64,000 bases of DNA, from NCBI GenBank assembly GCA_030447305.1, contig JAUJPC010000006.1, positions 80,400 through 144,399 of the forward strand. The letters run 5' to 3'. Below are positions 38,385 to 45,691 of this stretch, piece by piece. The position numbers and the translations under genes were made by a program. Below the pieces are notes generated by a model, which saw only the letters and a program-made list of their open reading frames with translations, made no database searches and had not been told where the DNA came from. The DNA comes from Actinomycetota bacterium (GTDB lineage: Bacteria; Actinomycetota; CADDZG01; JAHWKV01). The first letter of the stretch is position 1; each line of letters starts with the position of its first letter.

Positions 38385-39148
38385 CGCGCGGCTCCTGCCT
38401 GGGTGGCCGGAGGCGAAACCTGGCGGGCAAATACCACCACGTTATCCTGGTAACTGTGGGTTTCTCGATTGAAGACGCCTCCGCAGGTGATCAGCCTCAG
38501 GGTCGGCTCGGGCGTCGAACCGTACACGAGCTGCGTCGGGAACTGGTCCTTGGGATACTGACCAACCTCGGTAACCTGAAAAGTCACGCTGCTACCATCC
38601 TTTCGTTGTATCAAAACTTGAGATCCCTGCTGAAGCAATCCGAGCTTGAAGAAGACGGCAGGTCCGCGAAACGAGTCCACGTGGCCCACCACCACGGCGG
38701 GGCCGGGATCACCAGGGCGGGTGCCCTCAACCCACCAACCTGCGACTGCGAAGTCCTCCGGAGCCTCCAGACTGCCGTCCGGCTGCAAACGCAGATCCGT
38801 CAGCTCGCTGCTCACGCCGATGCTCGGCAGGTCTACCCGAACCGGGAGCGGGGTTTCCGGAGCCAGCGCTGGCCCCTGCGTCGTCGGGCCCGGCAAGCTG
38901 ACCTCGGTCGCAACCGCCCCCCCAGACGCAACAGCGCGTCTGGTCGCCTCCCGCAAAGTCGGTTCGCCGTCAACGAGGGCGATAGCCGCCACAGCCGCGG
39001 CGAAGCAGGCCAACATGACCACGGCAACGAGCGCTACAACAAGCCTGTACGTCAGAGGGGTGCGGCGAGGGTCACCCGGCGCTGCTGATCTCCGAGTGAC
39101 CCTCGCCGACCCTCCTTGGGACGCCGAGCCCATAATCTTGCGACTCAA
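38381..39148 (-). CDS. Class F sortase
   Basis: A 255-residue sortase. The N-terminal hydrophobic segment (LVVALVAVVMLACFAAAVAA, ~36-55) anchors it; the catalytic domain follows from ~100. Visible are GHVDS (catalytic His), GPAVFFKLG, and LITCGGVFN (catalytic Cys in the TC motif), with the late YQDNVVVFA strand. The active-site arginine is expected near the C-terminal strand but was not fixed by eye. Class F sortases of actinobacteria attach proteins to the cell wall, and are often next to DUF4331-type proteins. It starts 12 bases after the DUF4331 stop and overlaps the TPR gene. No LPxTG-type protein was recognised in the window. Confidence 0.9.
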   Translation of the reverse strand: MSRKIMGSASQGGSARVTRRSAAPGDPRRTPLTYRLVVALVAVVMLACFAAAVAAIALVDGEPTLREATRRAVASGGAVATEVSLPGPTTQGPALAPETPLPVRVDLPSIGVSSELTDLRLQPDGSLEAPEDFAVAGWWVEGTRPGDPGPAVVVGHVDSFRGPAVFFKLGLLQQGSQVLIQRKDGSSVTFQVTEVGQYPKDQFPTQLVYGSTPEPTLRLITCGGVFNRETHSYQDNVVVFARQVSPPATQAGAAR

Positions 39149-39160
39149 CGCCCGTTCCGC

Positions 39161-40852
39161 CTAGTCGGTGCTGATCTTGCGAGTCAGCAGGTAGGTCACG
39201 GAGCCCGCCATGAGCAGACCGATCACCACCGCCGAGATAGGCACGATCGGCATGGAATCCGAGTCGGACGTGCCGCCCGCTCCGGCGCCAACGCCTCCCG
39301 TGGGAGCCGTCGAGTTACCGGCGACCTCAGTGCCGGCCCCAGGAGCTGCAGGGGCTGCAGAGCTGGAGGCAGCGATGTTCGTAGTGCCGCCACCGGCTGC
39401 TCGGTTCACGTCGGCACTGTGGGGCAGCGCAACGTAGGGGAACGAAGAACCGAACGGCAGCTCGTTCTGATTGACCCCGTCACCGGCTGCCAGCGCCTCC
39501 ACGAGCTCGCCCGTTTGGGCAGCGCCCTCAACTGCTTGAAGTGCGATGTCGACCACGTCGTCCGTCAGCCTCCTGCCGTTGGGGAATCCGGCTAGGTCCT
39601 TGGCCAGGACCCCGAGGCGGTTGGGGTTTGCCGTCGGAGGAATGCTCATGTTGAGGCGGAGCATCTCTGAAGGCTGGAACTCGGCGCCCTTCCTACCGTC
39701 TTTGTTGAGCATCTGCGAGTTGAGGTCGATGGGCAGCGCCACGTTTCCATCGGGTCCTGCACACTCCTTGCAGATACCGGTGAGGAAGATCTCGAACAGG
39801 TCGTTACGAGGGGTCGCGGGAGCCGGCAGCTTGTAGATGCTCTCGATCAACTTCGGAACGATCGGATCCAGGACCTTCTCCACCACGGGGGCCACAGTGG
39901 CGTCCTTGTCGGGCGTAAGTCCGTTGAAGGCGTCCTTCAGCTTCACCGGCACCACGACTTCGTTAACCAGCGGGTTACCGAGGCGTGACACCTGCGTGAA
40001 CTCGCCCGAACCGGAGCCGTTGACATCGGCGCTCTTGCGCTCGGTGGTGCTCCAGACACCGATCACCGGGTTTCCTTTGGAATCACCCTTGGCGGCCAGC
40101 AGATCCTTGGGAACCTGCACGGCCAGCGTGTTGACGTTGTAGCCGGTCAGGGTGTCCTGGCCGGATGACTTGAGGTCCGTGCCGTACAGAAGATCGAACA
40201 CCCGCAGGTCAAGGAAGAACGAGTCGTCGGCCTGTCCGGCAAAGGCCAGGCCCTTGTTGCCTTCGATCTTCTTGACGGCCTCCCGGCGGAGCTTCGCGTA
40301 GTCCGGCATGGAAGCTTTGCCGGTGTGCGAGGGAGCGACGATCCCGTCATCCACCAGGGTCTCGGTTTCGCCGTCCGTGGTCACCGTCAACTTGTAGGTC
40401 TGGAAGAAGTTGAGATTCTTGTCGGTCAGGCTCTTCACCGGGCCGGTGTTGTAAAGGAACTGGCCGGAGTCATCCCGGTAGTTGTTCTTGAAGGTCCAGG
40501 TGTACTGAACGTGGGGCTTGGCGTCGCCGACGTTGTCCACCAGGATGTTGTACCTGGCGTCCTCGGCGAAGGGGTAGAAGTTCGGACCGCCATTGGGCTC
40601 CTGGAACGGGATCCAGTTGGCCAGCAGCGTCACGGTGTCGGGCTTGTCGGGGCTGACAAACGCGTAGGTGTCGGTGTTGTCGGCGCGGGGGTCACCTGCA
40701 ATGAGCGGCGCCTCCCGGTGGCTGGAAGCCGAACCGACGCCCGGCAAGATCAAGGCGGTTGTACCAAGCAGCATCGCCAGGAGAACGGAAGTTAGCCGTC
40801 TCTGGCGTGGGGGGGCAGACGAAGGCCCCTTAGGGGAACTATCTGAGTTCAT
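39161..40852 (-). CDS. DUF4331 secreted/surface protein
   Basis: A 563-residue DUF4331-family protein. N-terminal signal peptide (LTSVLLAMLLGTTALILPGVGSA, ~20-42), then the DUF4331 start SSHREAPLIAGDPRADNTD with its His and Asp residues and the DTYAFVSPD motif. Around 475-535 lies a long Ala/Gly/Ser/Thr linker, then one hydrophobic segment (VVIGLLMAGSVTYLLT) and a short basic tail, so the protein faces outside, held by its C-terminus. No LPxTG motif precedes the segment, so a sortase substrate role is uncertain. ATG 40852 is set by AGGAGAG 7 bases upstream; an upstream in-frame start is poorer. First gene of the operon with the sortase and TPR genes. Family role unknown. Confidence 0.9.
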   Translation of the reverse strand: MNSDSSPKGPSSAPPRQRRLTSVLLAMLLGTTALILPGVGSASSHREAPLIAGDPRADNTDTYAFVSPDKPDTVTLLANWIPFQEPNGGPNFYPFAEDARYNILVDNVGDAKPHVQYTWTFKNNYRDDSGQFLYNTGPVKSLTDKNLNFFQTYKLTVTTDGETETLVDDGIVAPSHTGKASMPDYAKLRREAVKKIEGNKGLAFAGQADDSFFLDLRVFDLLYGTDLKSSGQDTLTGYNVNTLAVQVPKDLLAAKGDSKGNPVIGVWSTTERKSADVNGSGSGEFTQVSRLGNPLVNEVVVPVKLKDAFNGLTPDKDATVAPVVEKVLDPIVPKLIESIYKLPAPATPRNDLFEIFLTGICKECAGPDGNVALPIDLNSQMLNKDGRKGAEFQPSEMLRLNMSIPPTANPNRLGVLAKDLAGFPNGRRLTDDVVDIALQAVEGAAQTGELVEALAAGDGVNQNELPFGSSFPYVALPHSADVNRAAGGGTTNIAASSSAAPAAPGAGTEVAGNSTAPTGGVGAGAGGTSDSDSMPIVPISAVVIGLLMAGSVTYLLTRKISTD

Positions 40853-41208
40853 CTCACTCTCCTGATAGGCATTACGGACGGCATCGCCATAGGTAGCCCT
40901 CAGCCCGCGGATCCTGGCCCTTGAAGGCCCGTGTGAAGAGAGCTTGCGAAAACGATTGGCTGAATGCGAAACACCTGGGTGGCCGTTATGGACGCTCAGG
41001 TTCCAACTTTCCTGCACACCCACCTGGTCCTCAGCCAGGCAATTGTCCGTGACGGTTTTACTTTTGTTCGGCGGGGCCCGCAGTTTGGATGGTTACTGGT
41101 TATCTGAAAGTGCCGTATCTCGTATCGCTGCCAAAACCCCTTCGGCAATCCGGCCTGGCCGCTCCCCTATCCCCTGCACTTTGGAGGGGATACATCGGGG
41201 ATCAACCT
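40853..41208. other. Upstream region of the DUF4331 operon
   Basis: Probably holds the operon promoter on the minus strand. CCTGGTCCTCAGCCAGG (near 41026-41042) forms a 5-bp stem with a 7-base loop. No -35/-10 pair could be set. Confidence 0.35.
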
Positions 41209-41487
41209 CTACCACTTCGCCTTTTCGGTTGGAGTTGCCGCCGTCGTAAGCACGTCGCCCTCATCGAGCAGCTTGCACATATCGTCGATGTTGCGCTGGG
41301 TGACGTCGCCCGAGGGCACCATCAGCCACACCACCTTCGGGGAAGGCAGCTGGCTGACGAGGTCGGCCAGGTCCTTCGCCTGCTGGGTGTTGGACCGGGA
41401 GTAACCGATCACCTCGTGACCGTCACGCTCCAGGCGCTCCTTCATGTTGCCGCCCATGCGGCCGAGCCCTACCAGTCCGATCTTCAT
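41209..41487 (-). pseudogene. 6-phosphogluconate dehydrogenase N-terminal fragment
   Basis: Starts MKIGLVGLGRMGGNMKERL (Rossmann GxGxxG of Gnd), continues through NTQQAKDLADLVSQL and VVWLMVPSGDVTQ to DDMCKLLDEGDVL, then leaves the family and stops. About 75 of ~300 residues remain; catalytic residues are absent. Its ATG overlaps the TGA of the PGI relic upstream (ATGA), the usual gene order of the pentose-phosphate operon. Confidence 0.75.
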
Positions 41488-41760
41488 GACATCACCTCTC
41501 GAAGTTGCTCCAGGGTCACCTTGCCACCCGTCTCCCGGCCTGTGGAGACTGCGGTAGTCGCCCTGAGCCTGTGCTGAGATGAGGTCACCAAATGAATAGG
41601 TTGCATGCGGAATGGCCAGGTCCTCGCCCATATCGGGGTCGACGACCTGAATGAACACACCGGTGTTGGGGCCTCCCTTGTGAAGCTGTCCGGTTGAGTG
41701 CAGATACCGGGGCCCGAAGCCGACAGTCGTGGCTACCCGGTGCTTGTCACCCCGGGAAGA
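41485..41760 (-). pseudogene. Glucose-6-phosphate isomerase (transaldolase-fused type) C-terminal fragment
   Basis: Carries TVGFGPRYLHSTGQLHKGGP and NTGVFIQVVDPD, a hallmark of the PGI end of actinobacterial transaldolase/PGI proteins, then a SFGDLISAQAQGDYRSL helix. The natural ending (VTLEQLREVMS then TGA) is in another frame, so one frameshift is present. The left part is replaced abruptly by a TadC-like fragment at about 41752. Confidence 0.7.
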
Positions 41761-42067
41761 TAGCGAGCCCAACCAGGCCGCTGGCCAACTTGAGGCCAAG
41801 AAATAGTCCGAGGCCGCCAGCATCACCGGTCAGCCGTAACCTGTTGGCGGTCTCATTTAAGTCAAGCCCGACTCGTCGGGACGCACTAAGAAGCCAGTTG
41901 CCAGCATGCTGGAGTGCCGGGCGCAACAGCTCTTCAAAAATGAAAGTCCGAAACACCGGAACGATCGGCGGGTCGATCTTGGCCGGAAGATCCGGCCGCA
42001 AGGCGTCCAACCGTGCATACAGCGGGGGCCTGGCAGCTCCAAGAGGCTGACTCGTCAATACCATCAA
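41747..42067 (-). pseudogene. TadC/GspF-like membrane protein fragment
   Basis: A 106-residue frame with PPIVPVFRTFIFEELLRPAL, then RRVGLDLNETANRLRLTG, then a hydrophobic GLFLGLKLASGLVGLAI. This looks like the N-terminal cytoplasmic part and first membrane segment of TadB/TadC (type II secretion F-like) pilus proteins, cut off where the PGI fragment begins. Family call is tentative. Confidence 0.4.
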
Positions 42068-42242
42068 TTCTCCTCCGACAGTTGCACCGGGCAGTGATGG
42101 GCAGCCAGACGCTCAGCCGTCACAACCGGCAAGCCACGCACGGACATCCGCACCTCCGCCTGCCATACGACGTCGTCCTTCGACCTAAGAACCTTGGAGG
42201 GTAGGCCAACCAGGTCGGCTGTTACCTTCACGTCCCCGAACA
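42066..42242 (-). repeat. ~177 bp repeat, copy B (coding remnant)
   Basis: Partner of 12069-12246. In this copy the minus-strand frame is open: FGDVKVTADLVGLPSKVL, then SKDDVVWQAEVRMSVRGLPV, then AERLAAHHCPVQLSEEN. Upstream and downstream sequences differ from copy A. Family not recognised; the closing Cys-containing helix faintly recalls OsmC-like proteins, too weakly to assign. Confidence 0.6.
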
Positions 42243-42654
42243 GGAATCTGCTTAGGTTTTGATAGCTCCTCCTCGGAGTTGACCATCCCGTAACGCCACT
42301 GTGGCTCCGGTGGACGAAGGCATGATTAGCCCCCTCGAGATAGGCGTTATCGATCTGTACCAACCCATCACTTTTTGGGCCGACGTTCTGGATATCTGGC
42401 TAGACAGCGACCGGATAGTGCTCGTGGCGTCGGCGGGCGCAGGTGAGAAGAAGTCCTGCGAGTTCTGTGGAGACCGAGGCAGTTACAGGCTCGAGCGCTT
42501 CAGAACGAAGTGGGTATGGCCGGGACTGCCTGATGGGCCTGGCGTCGCTGGCCGCCGCGGGTCGACAGTTACCCGAGCTCCCCGCGCCTGATGCGAGACG
42601 ATCGCCGAAGCGCCGACAGCCAGGGGAGGAGTGGGGGTTGGCCGGGTGAAGCGG
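42243..42654. other. Decayed spacer
   Basis: No supported gene. A plus-strand frame (42301-42591) lacks a ribosome site and family and is not listed as a gene. Confidence 0.35.
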
Positions 42655-42814
42655 AGTGCGATTTAGCCACCTCAGCCAAAGGCGGAGTTCGATAAACCAT
42701 CCCAACCGCCAGAAGACACACTGTCCCCGGGGCGATCCGTATTCGGGCGAGAACCTCTACGTCGATCCGAATGGAAACCGGCGTTGCCGGGCTTGCAAGG
42801 TGATGGCCCGATAG
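42655..42814 (+). pseudogene. Solo zinc-ribbon module remnant
   Basis: From 42713 the frame reads KTHCPRGDPYSGENLYVDP, then NGNRRCRACKVMAR and a stop, one module of the kind repeated three times in the 9.67-kb gene. A zinc-ligand His is Asp here (GDPY instead of GHPY). The preceding ~20 codons (INHPNRQ) decay from the same linker. No start codon; not a working gene. Confidence 0.65.
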
Positions 42815-43001
42815 GGCTTAGCGTCCTTCCTCGCATCGGGTTCTGCCCCCTGCTGGCGAACCGCTATACGCCAATACGCCTGCGTGCAGCGCCGTGCGTG
42901 CCGGTGACAGTGCCGGATCGACATGGCTTATTGCAGAGTTCGGGACTGTCCGTTCCACGACCAGAGCTACCTCCGCATCGATCGCAGCTCGGTAACCACT
43001 G

Positions 43002-43382
43002 CTAAAGCATCTTCCGCAGTTCAGGCCATACATCTCGCACCTGCTCGACTTGGAGCATTCTTAGCCTGTAGTCGCCGAGAATTGTCTTGCCCCTCCTTGT
43101 CTTCAGGCGATGGTAGGTGCTTCCTGCGCTGAAGCTAGCGACGAGATAGCCGAACTCCTCGTCCGTTATCCCTTTATCCCTCACGGGCTGTAAATTGATG
43201 CCATGAAACCGAAATGCTTGGGGCAGCGAGACGAGCATTTGCTCTACTTCATTCACTTTGCCGAGACTGATGCTGAGCAATTCGAGACGTCTTAGTCTGA
43301 ACCATTGGTAAGCGCTGAAGAGCACCGAGAGCACCGACACAATAAGTGTGGCGAGTAGTACCCGGATTTCTGGCTCATCCAT
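43002..43382 (-). CDS. Small membrane-anchored protein
   Basis: A 126-residue protein with one N-terminal hydrophobic segment (VLLATLIVSVLSVLFSAYQWF, ~8-28) and a cytoplasmic-type tail that is charged and helical (KVNEVEQMLVSLPQAFRF, then YRLRMLQVEQVRDVWPELRKML). No family recognised. ATG 43382 is set by AGGAGG six bases upstream; the longer open frame upstream has no such site. It follows the 83-residue membrane gene by 116 bp on the same strand, so they may be co-transcribed. Confidence 0.6.
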   Translation of the reverse strand: MDEPEIRVLLATLIVSVLSVLFSAYQWFRLRRLELLSISLGKVNEVEQMLVSLPQAFRFHGINLQPVRDKGITDEEFGYLVASFSAGSTYHRLKTRRGKTILGDYRLRMLQVEQVRDVWPELRKML

Positions 43383-43498
43383 GTGGCCTCCTAAGGTTAA
43401 ATCTCCTCCGAATCCCAGGAAGAGCAATGGGATCCGGGGAAAAGGCGAGCCCGGGCCCGCCACCGGTCCTGGAACCGGTCGCAGCAAATCGCGCAGAC

Positions 43499-43750
43499 TC
43501 ACTTGACCTCTTCGGTGGGTACGGGGGAGTCGGGGGAATTCTGGACGGTGACTGGAGTTGCTGTGGTCGCGGCGGAGGTCTTGGCCAGCAATGCAGCGAG
43601 TGAACCCAGTCCGCCGGAGGTCGTCGCGACCAGGAATTCGGGAACCTCGATATCCATGAAGGCCAAAGTAAAGCCCCCAGCCAGTCCCAGAACGGTGATT
43701 ATCCCGATGAAACAGATCACTATGTCGATGGTCCGTTGGTGGTTACCCAT
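43499..43750 (-). CDS. Small double-membrane-segment protein
   Basis: An 83-residue protein with a hydrophobic segment (IVICFIGIITVLGLAGGFTL, ~9-28) and a second, weaker one (ATTSGGLGSLAALLA, ~41-55). The C-terminus is rich in Thr, Ser, Pro and Glu. Size and topology recall small holin-like or stress membrane proteins, but no family is recognised. ATG 43750 is set by GGGAGG upstream. It lies between the SNase gene and the 126-residue membrane gene on the same strand. Confidence 0.55.
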   Translation of the reverse strand: MGNHQRTIDIVICFIGIITVLGLAGGFTLAFMDIEVPEFLVATTSGGLGSLAALLAKTSAATTATPVTVQNSPDSPVPTEEVK

Positions 43751-43971
43751 GACATCGCCTCCCTTTGTAGTCTGGTCCACCATTCAAACGGCCAGCGGTA
43801 TCACAAACCATGGAGAGATAGGCCCAGTCCCGGCTGGCAAAATACTCATTTTTGAGTGAGCGGTCTGAGAGCCGGTCCGTCCCCAGGTAACAGCGCTTCT
43901 GTTTCCGTATTCCTTCCTCCAGCCCTTTGGTCATCGTCCGCGTCTTAAGGTCATCTAACTCAGTGGGTGAT

Positions 43972-44880
43972 CTATGAAGGGGGGCTATCTGCGAGCTGGT
44001 CCGCCACTGTCACGATCATTTCCGGTTCTTCTCGAAACAACTTCAGCTCTCCGGTCACATACGCGTAGCTGCGTCCAGGGTGATTCTCGTCGCGCGCTAC
44101 ATAACGGTTGTCGAGTAATCGGATCACGTCCCGCGCCTCTTCGGTATCCATGTCGGGAATGAAGAGCTTGAAGGGCTGGGCCTTGGAGCCGATGTCAACC
44201 ATTGCCTTGCGTTGACCCAGCCGAGTAAAGGTCCGCAGTTCGGTGAAGATGGTCGCAGTTTGACCAGCAGCTGCTAGCTCGACGATCTGCTGATAATCCA
44301 GGCGGCTGTTCAGAAGCTCTGGACGGGATTGTCGAGCCGCCCGGTATTTGTCGATGACGTCCGCCCTCAGGTTCCACCAGACATGCAAAAGCGCGTAGTT
44401 GCGCATCTCGGAGCCGTTTACTTCGAGCTGGTTCCACACCCCCACGTGGTTTGACTGCGCGACTCGCTCCGCATGTGTGTATCTCTGGTCGTGACCGGCA
44501 AAGTCGGCTCTGCCGTATTTATTGAAGTAAGGGCTAAACCCCTCACGGATCATCTGCTCCTGAAAGTCCTTTTCCTCGACGTAAACCCAGACAAGGAGGC
44601 GCCCGAAGTTGTCCCGATACCGCGCAAGTGCTTCGTCGATGGGTTCGGTCCCGGCGAACTCCAGCGTCACCTGAGATCCGATAGGAAAGGTGGCTATCGC
44701 CTTCTCCTTGGCCTTCTTGCCGAAGGGAGTTTCCGGCTTTTCTCCCCCGGGGTTCGACTCCTCGGTGTCGAGCGAGGCAATTCTCAGCTTCTCCTGGACT
44801 CCGTCTAAGTCGACCACCAGCGTGTCGCCGTCTACCACTCTCGTCACATTCGCCGAAATCGTGGATCCTTCCGTGGGCAC
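43972..44880 (-). CDS. Thermonuclease (SNase)-fold protein with extra C-terminal domain
   Basis: A 302-residue protein. Residues ~8-150 match the SNase fold: VTRVVDGDTLVVDLDG (catalytic Asp), LRIASLDTEE (the first catalytic Arg precedes the family Asp), then RYRDNFGRLLVWVYVEEKDF and a helix ending GFSPYFNKYG. Residues ~215-295 form a second beta-rich unit (RKAMVDIGSK, then PFKLFIPDMDTEEA, then SYAYVTGELKLFREEPE) of OB-fold character. No signal peptide, unlike classical secreted thermonuclease, so the nuclease may act inside or be released on lysis. GTG start with AGGAGG 6 bases upstream. Whether all catalytic residues are kept was judged only by eye. Confidence 0.8.
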   Translation of the reverse strand: MPTEGSTISANVTRVVDGDTLVVDLDGVQEKLRIASLDTEESNPGGEKPETPFGKKAKEKAIATFPIGSQVTLEFAGTEPIDEALARYRDNFGRLLVWVYVEEKDFQEQMIREGFSPYFNKYGRADFAGHDQRYTHAERVAQSNHVGVWNQLEVNGSEMRNYALLHVWWNLRADVIDKYRAARQSRPELLNSRLDYQQIVELAAAGQTATIFTELRTFTRLGQRKAMVDIGSKAQPFKLFIPDMDTEEARDVIRLLDNRYVARDENHPGRSYAYVTGELKLFREEPEMIVTVADQLADSPPS

Positions 44881-45126
44881 CTAGGCCTCCTCCCTCTCGC
44901 CGGCTAGTACCGAAGTCTTTCTCATCGGAAGCCAGGTTGAACAGAGCGAAAGTACCTAAGTCAGGGCGTCGAAACGGCTCAAAACGATCTGGTACAAAGG
45001 CATATAGGTGTGTAGACGGGGCACTCAGGCGCGAATGTCTAAATCTAAGGAAGGCCGGCATGTTGGGGTCCCACGCCTTCTGAAGTGGACAACCGTCCGG
45101 TAAGAATCTTGCGGGAGCCAGTTTCA

Positions 45127-45423
45127 TTAGTCCCGTACCCACCGGAACTCAAGAATTCGGCCCTCTCGCCCGGCGACCATCGGCAACCCGTATCGCTCCG
45201 TGTGAACGCCGAACATCATCGCCTTCAGCAGTGCGATCCAATGTCCTCCTCGCTCAGCTTCGTTCCCATCGACCATGACCGCAGTAGGCGTCCGGAAGTC
45301 CTCGTGGGTTTCAATGACCGCTACAACCTGACTCGGTTCGTTTCGGGGATCTGCAGGAATCGGGTGCTCTCCATCAGTGCCCGTCGACACTCCAACGATA
45401 TTGGGCTCCTCTGGCCTCTTCAC
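45127..45423 (-). CDS. Small hypothetical protein
   Basis: A 98-residue protein, no family recognised. It contains QVVAVIETHEDFRTPTAVMV and GGHWIALLKAMMFGVH, which look like a small alpha/beta fold. GTG start with AAAGGG ahead. It lies downstream of the 43-residue frame and the haem peroxidase on the same strand, so an operon is likely. Confidence 0.5.
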   Translation of the reverse strand: MKRPEEPNIVGVSTGTDGEHPIPADPRNEPSQVVAVIETHEDFRTPTAVMVDGNEAERGGHWIALLKAMMFGVHTERYGLPMVAGREGRILEFRWVRD

Positions 45424-45460
45424 CTCAAGCCCTTTCTACATGTAATGCCCGGCCCAGCTG

Positions 45461-45592
45461 TCAGTCGGCTATCAATGACTCCGGGGCTACCAGCTCGTTC
45501 CGAGTATTCGATGCGTCCTCGGCACCCGTTACGGCCAGAGGCACGGAGGGGCCATCAAGCTGCACGGCGGGGTAATCAATGGGATCCGGCAT
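45461..45592 (-). CDS. Very short acidic peptide
   Basis: A 43-codon frame (MPDPIDYPAVQLDGPSVPLA onward) without cysteine, starting at an ATG with AAAGGA ~8 bases upstream. It lies 100 bp after the peroxidase stop. It could be a real small protein or chance; no known family. Confidence 0.4.
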   Translation of the reverse strand: MPDPIDYPAVQLDGPSVPLAVTGAEDASNTRNELVAPESLIAD

Positions 45593-45691
45593 AGAAATTT
45601 TCCTTTCATCGCTGGGAGTAAGGTGAAAAGACGGATAAGTCCTCAATCTCGATCAGCTCGCACCAGATTCGGACAGGCGATGCTCGGCTTG

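Noticed and set aside
43499..43783. Small membrane gene as a phage holin
   Set aside because: Topology is compatible, but there is no endolysin or other phage gene next to it; left as unassigned.
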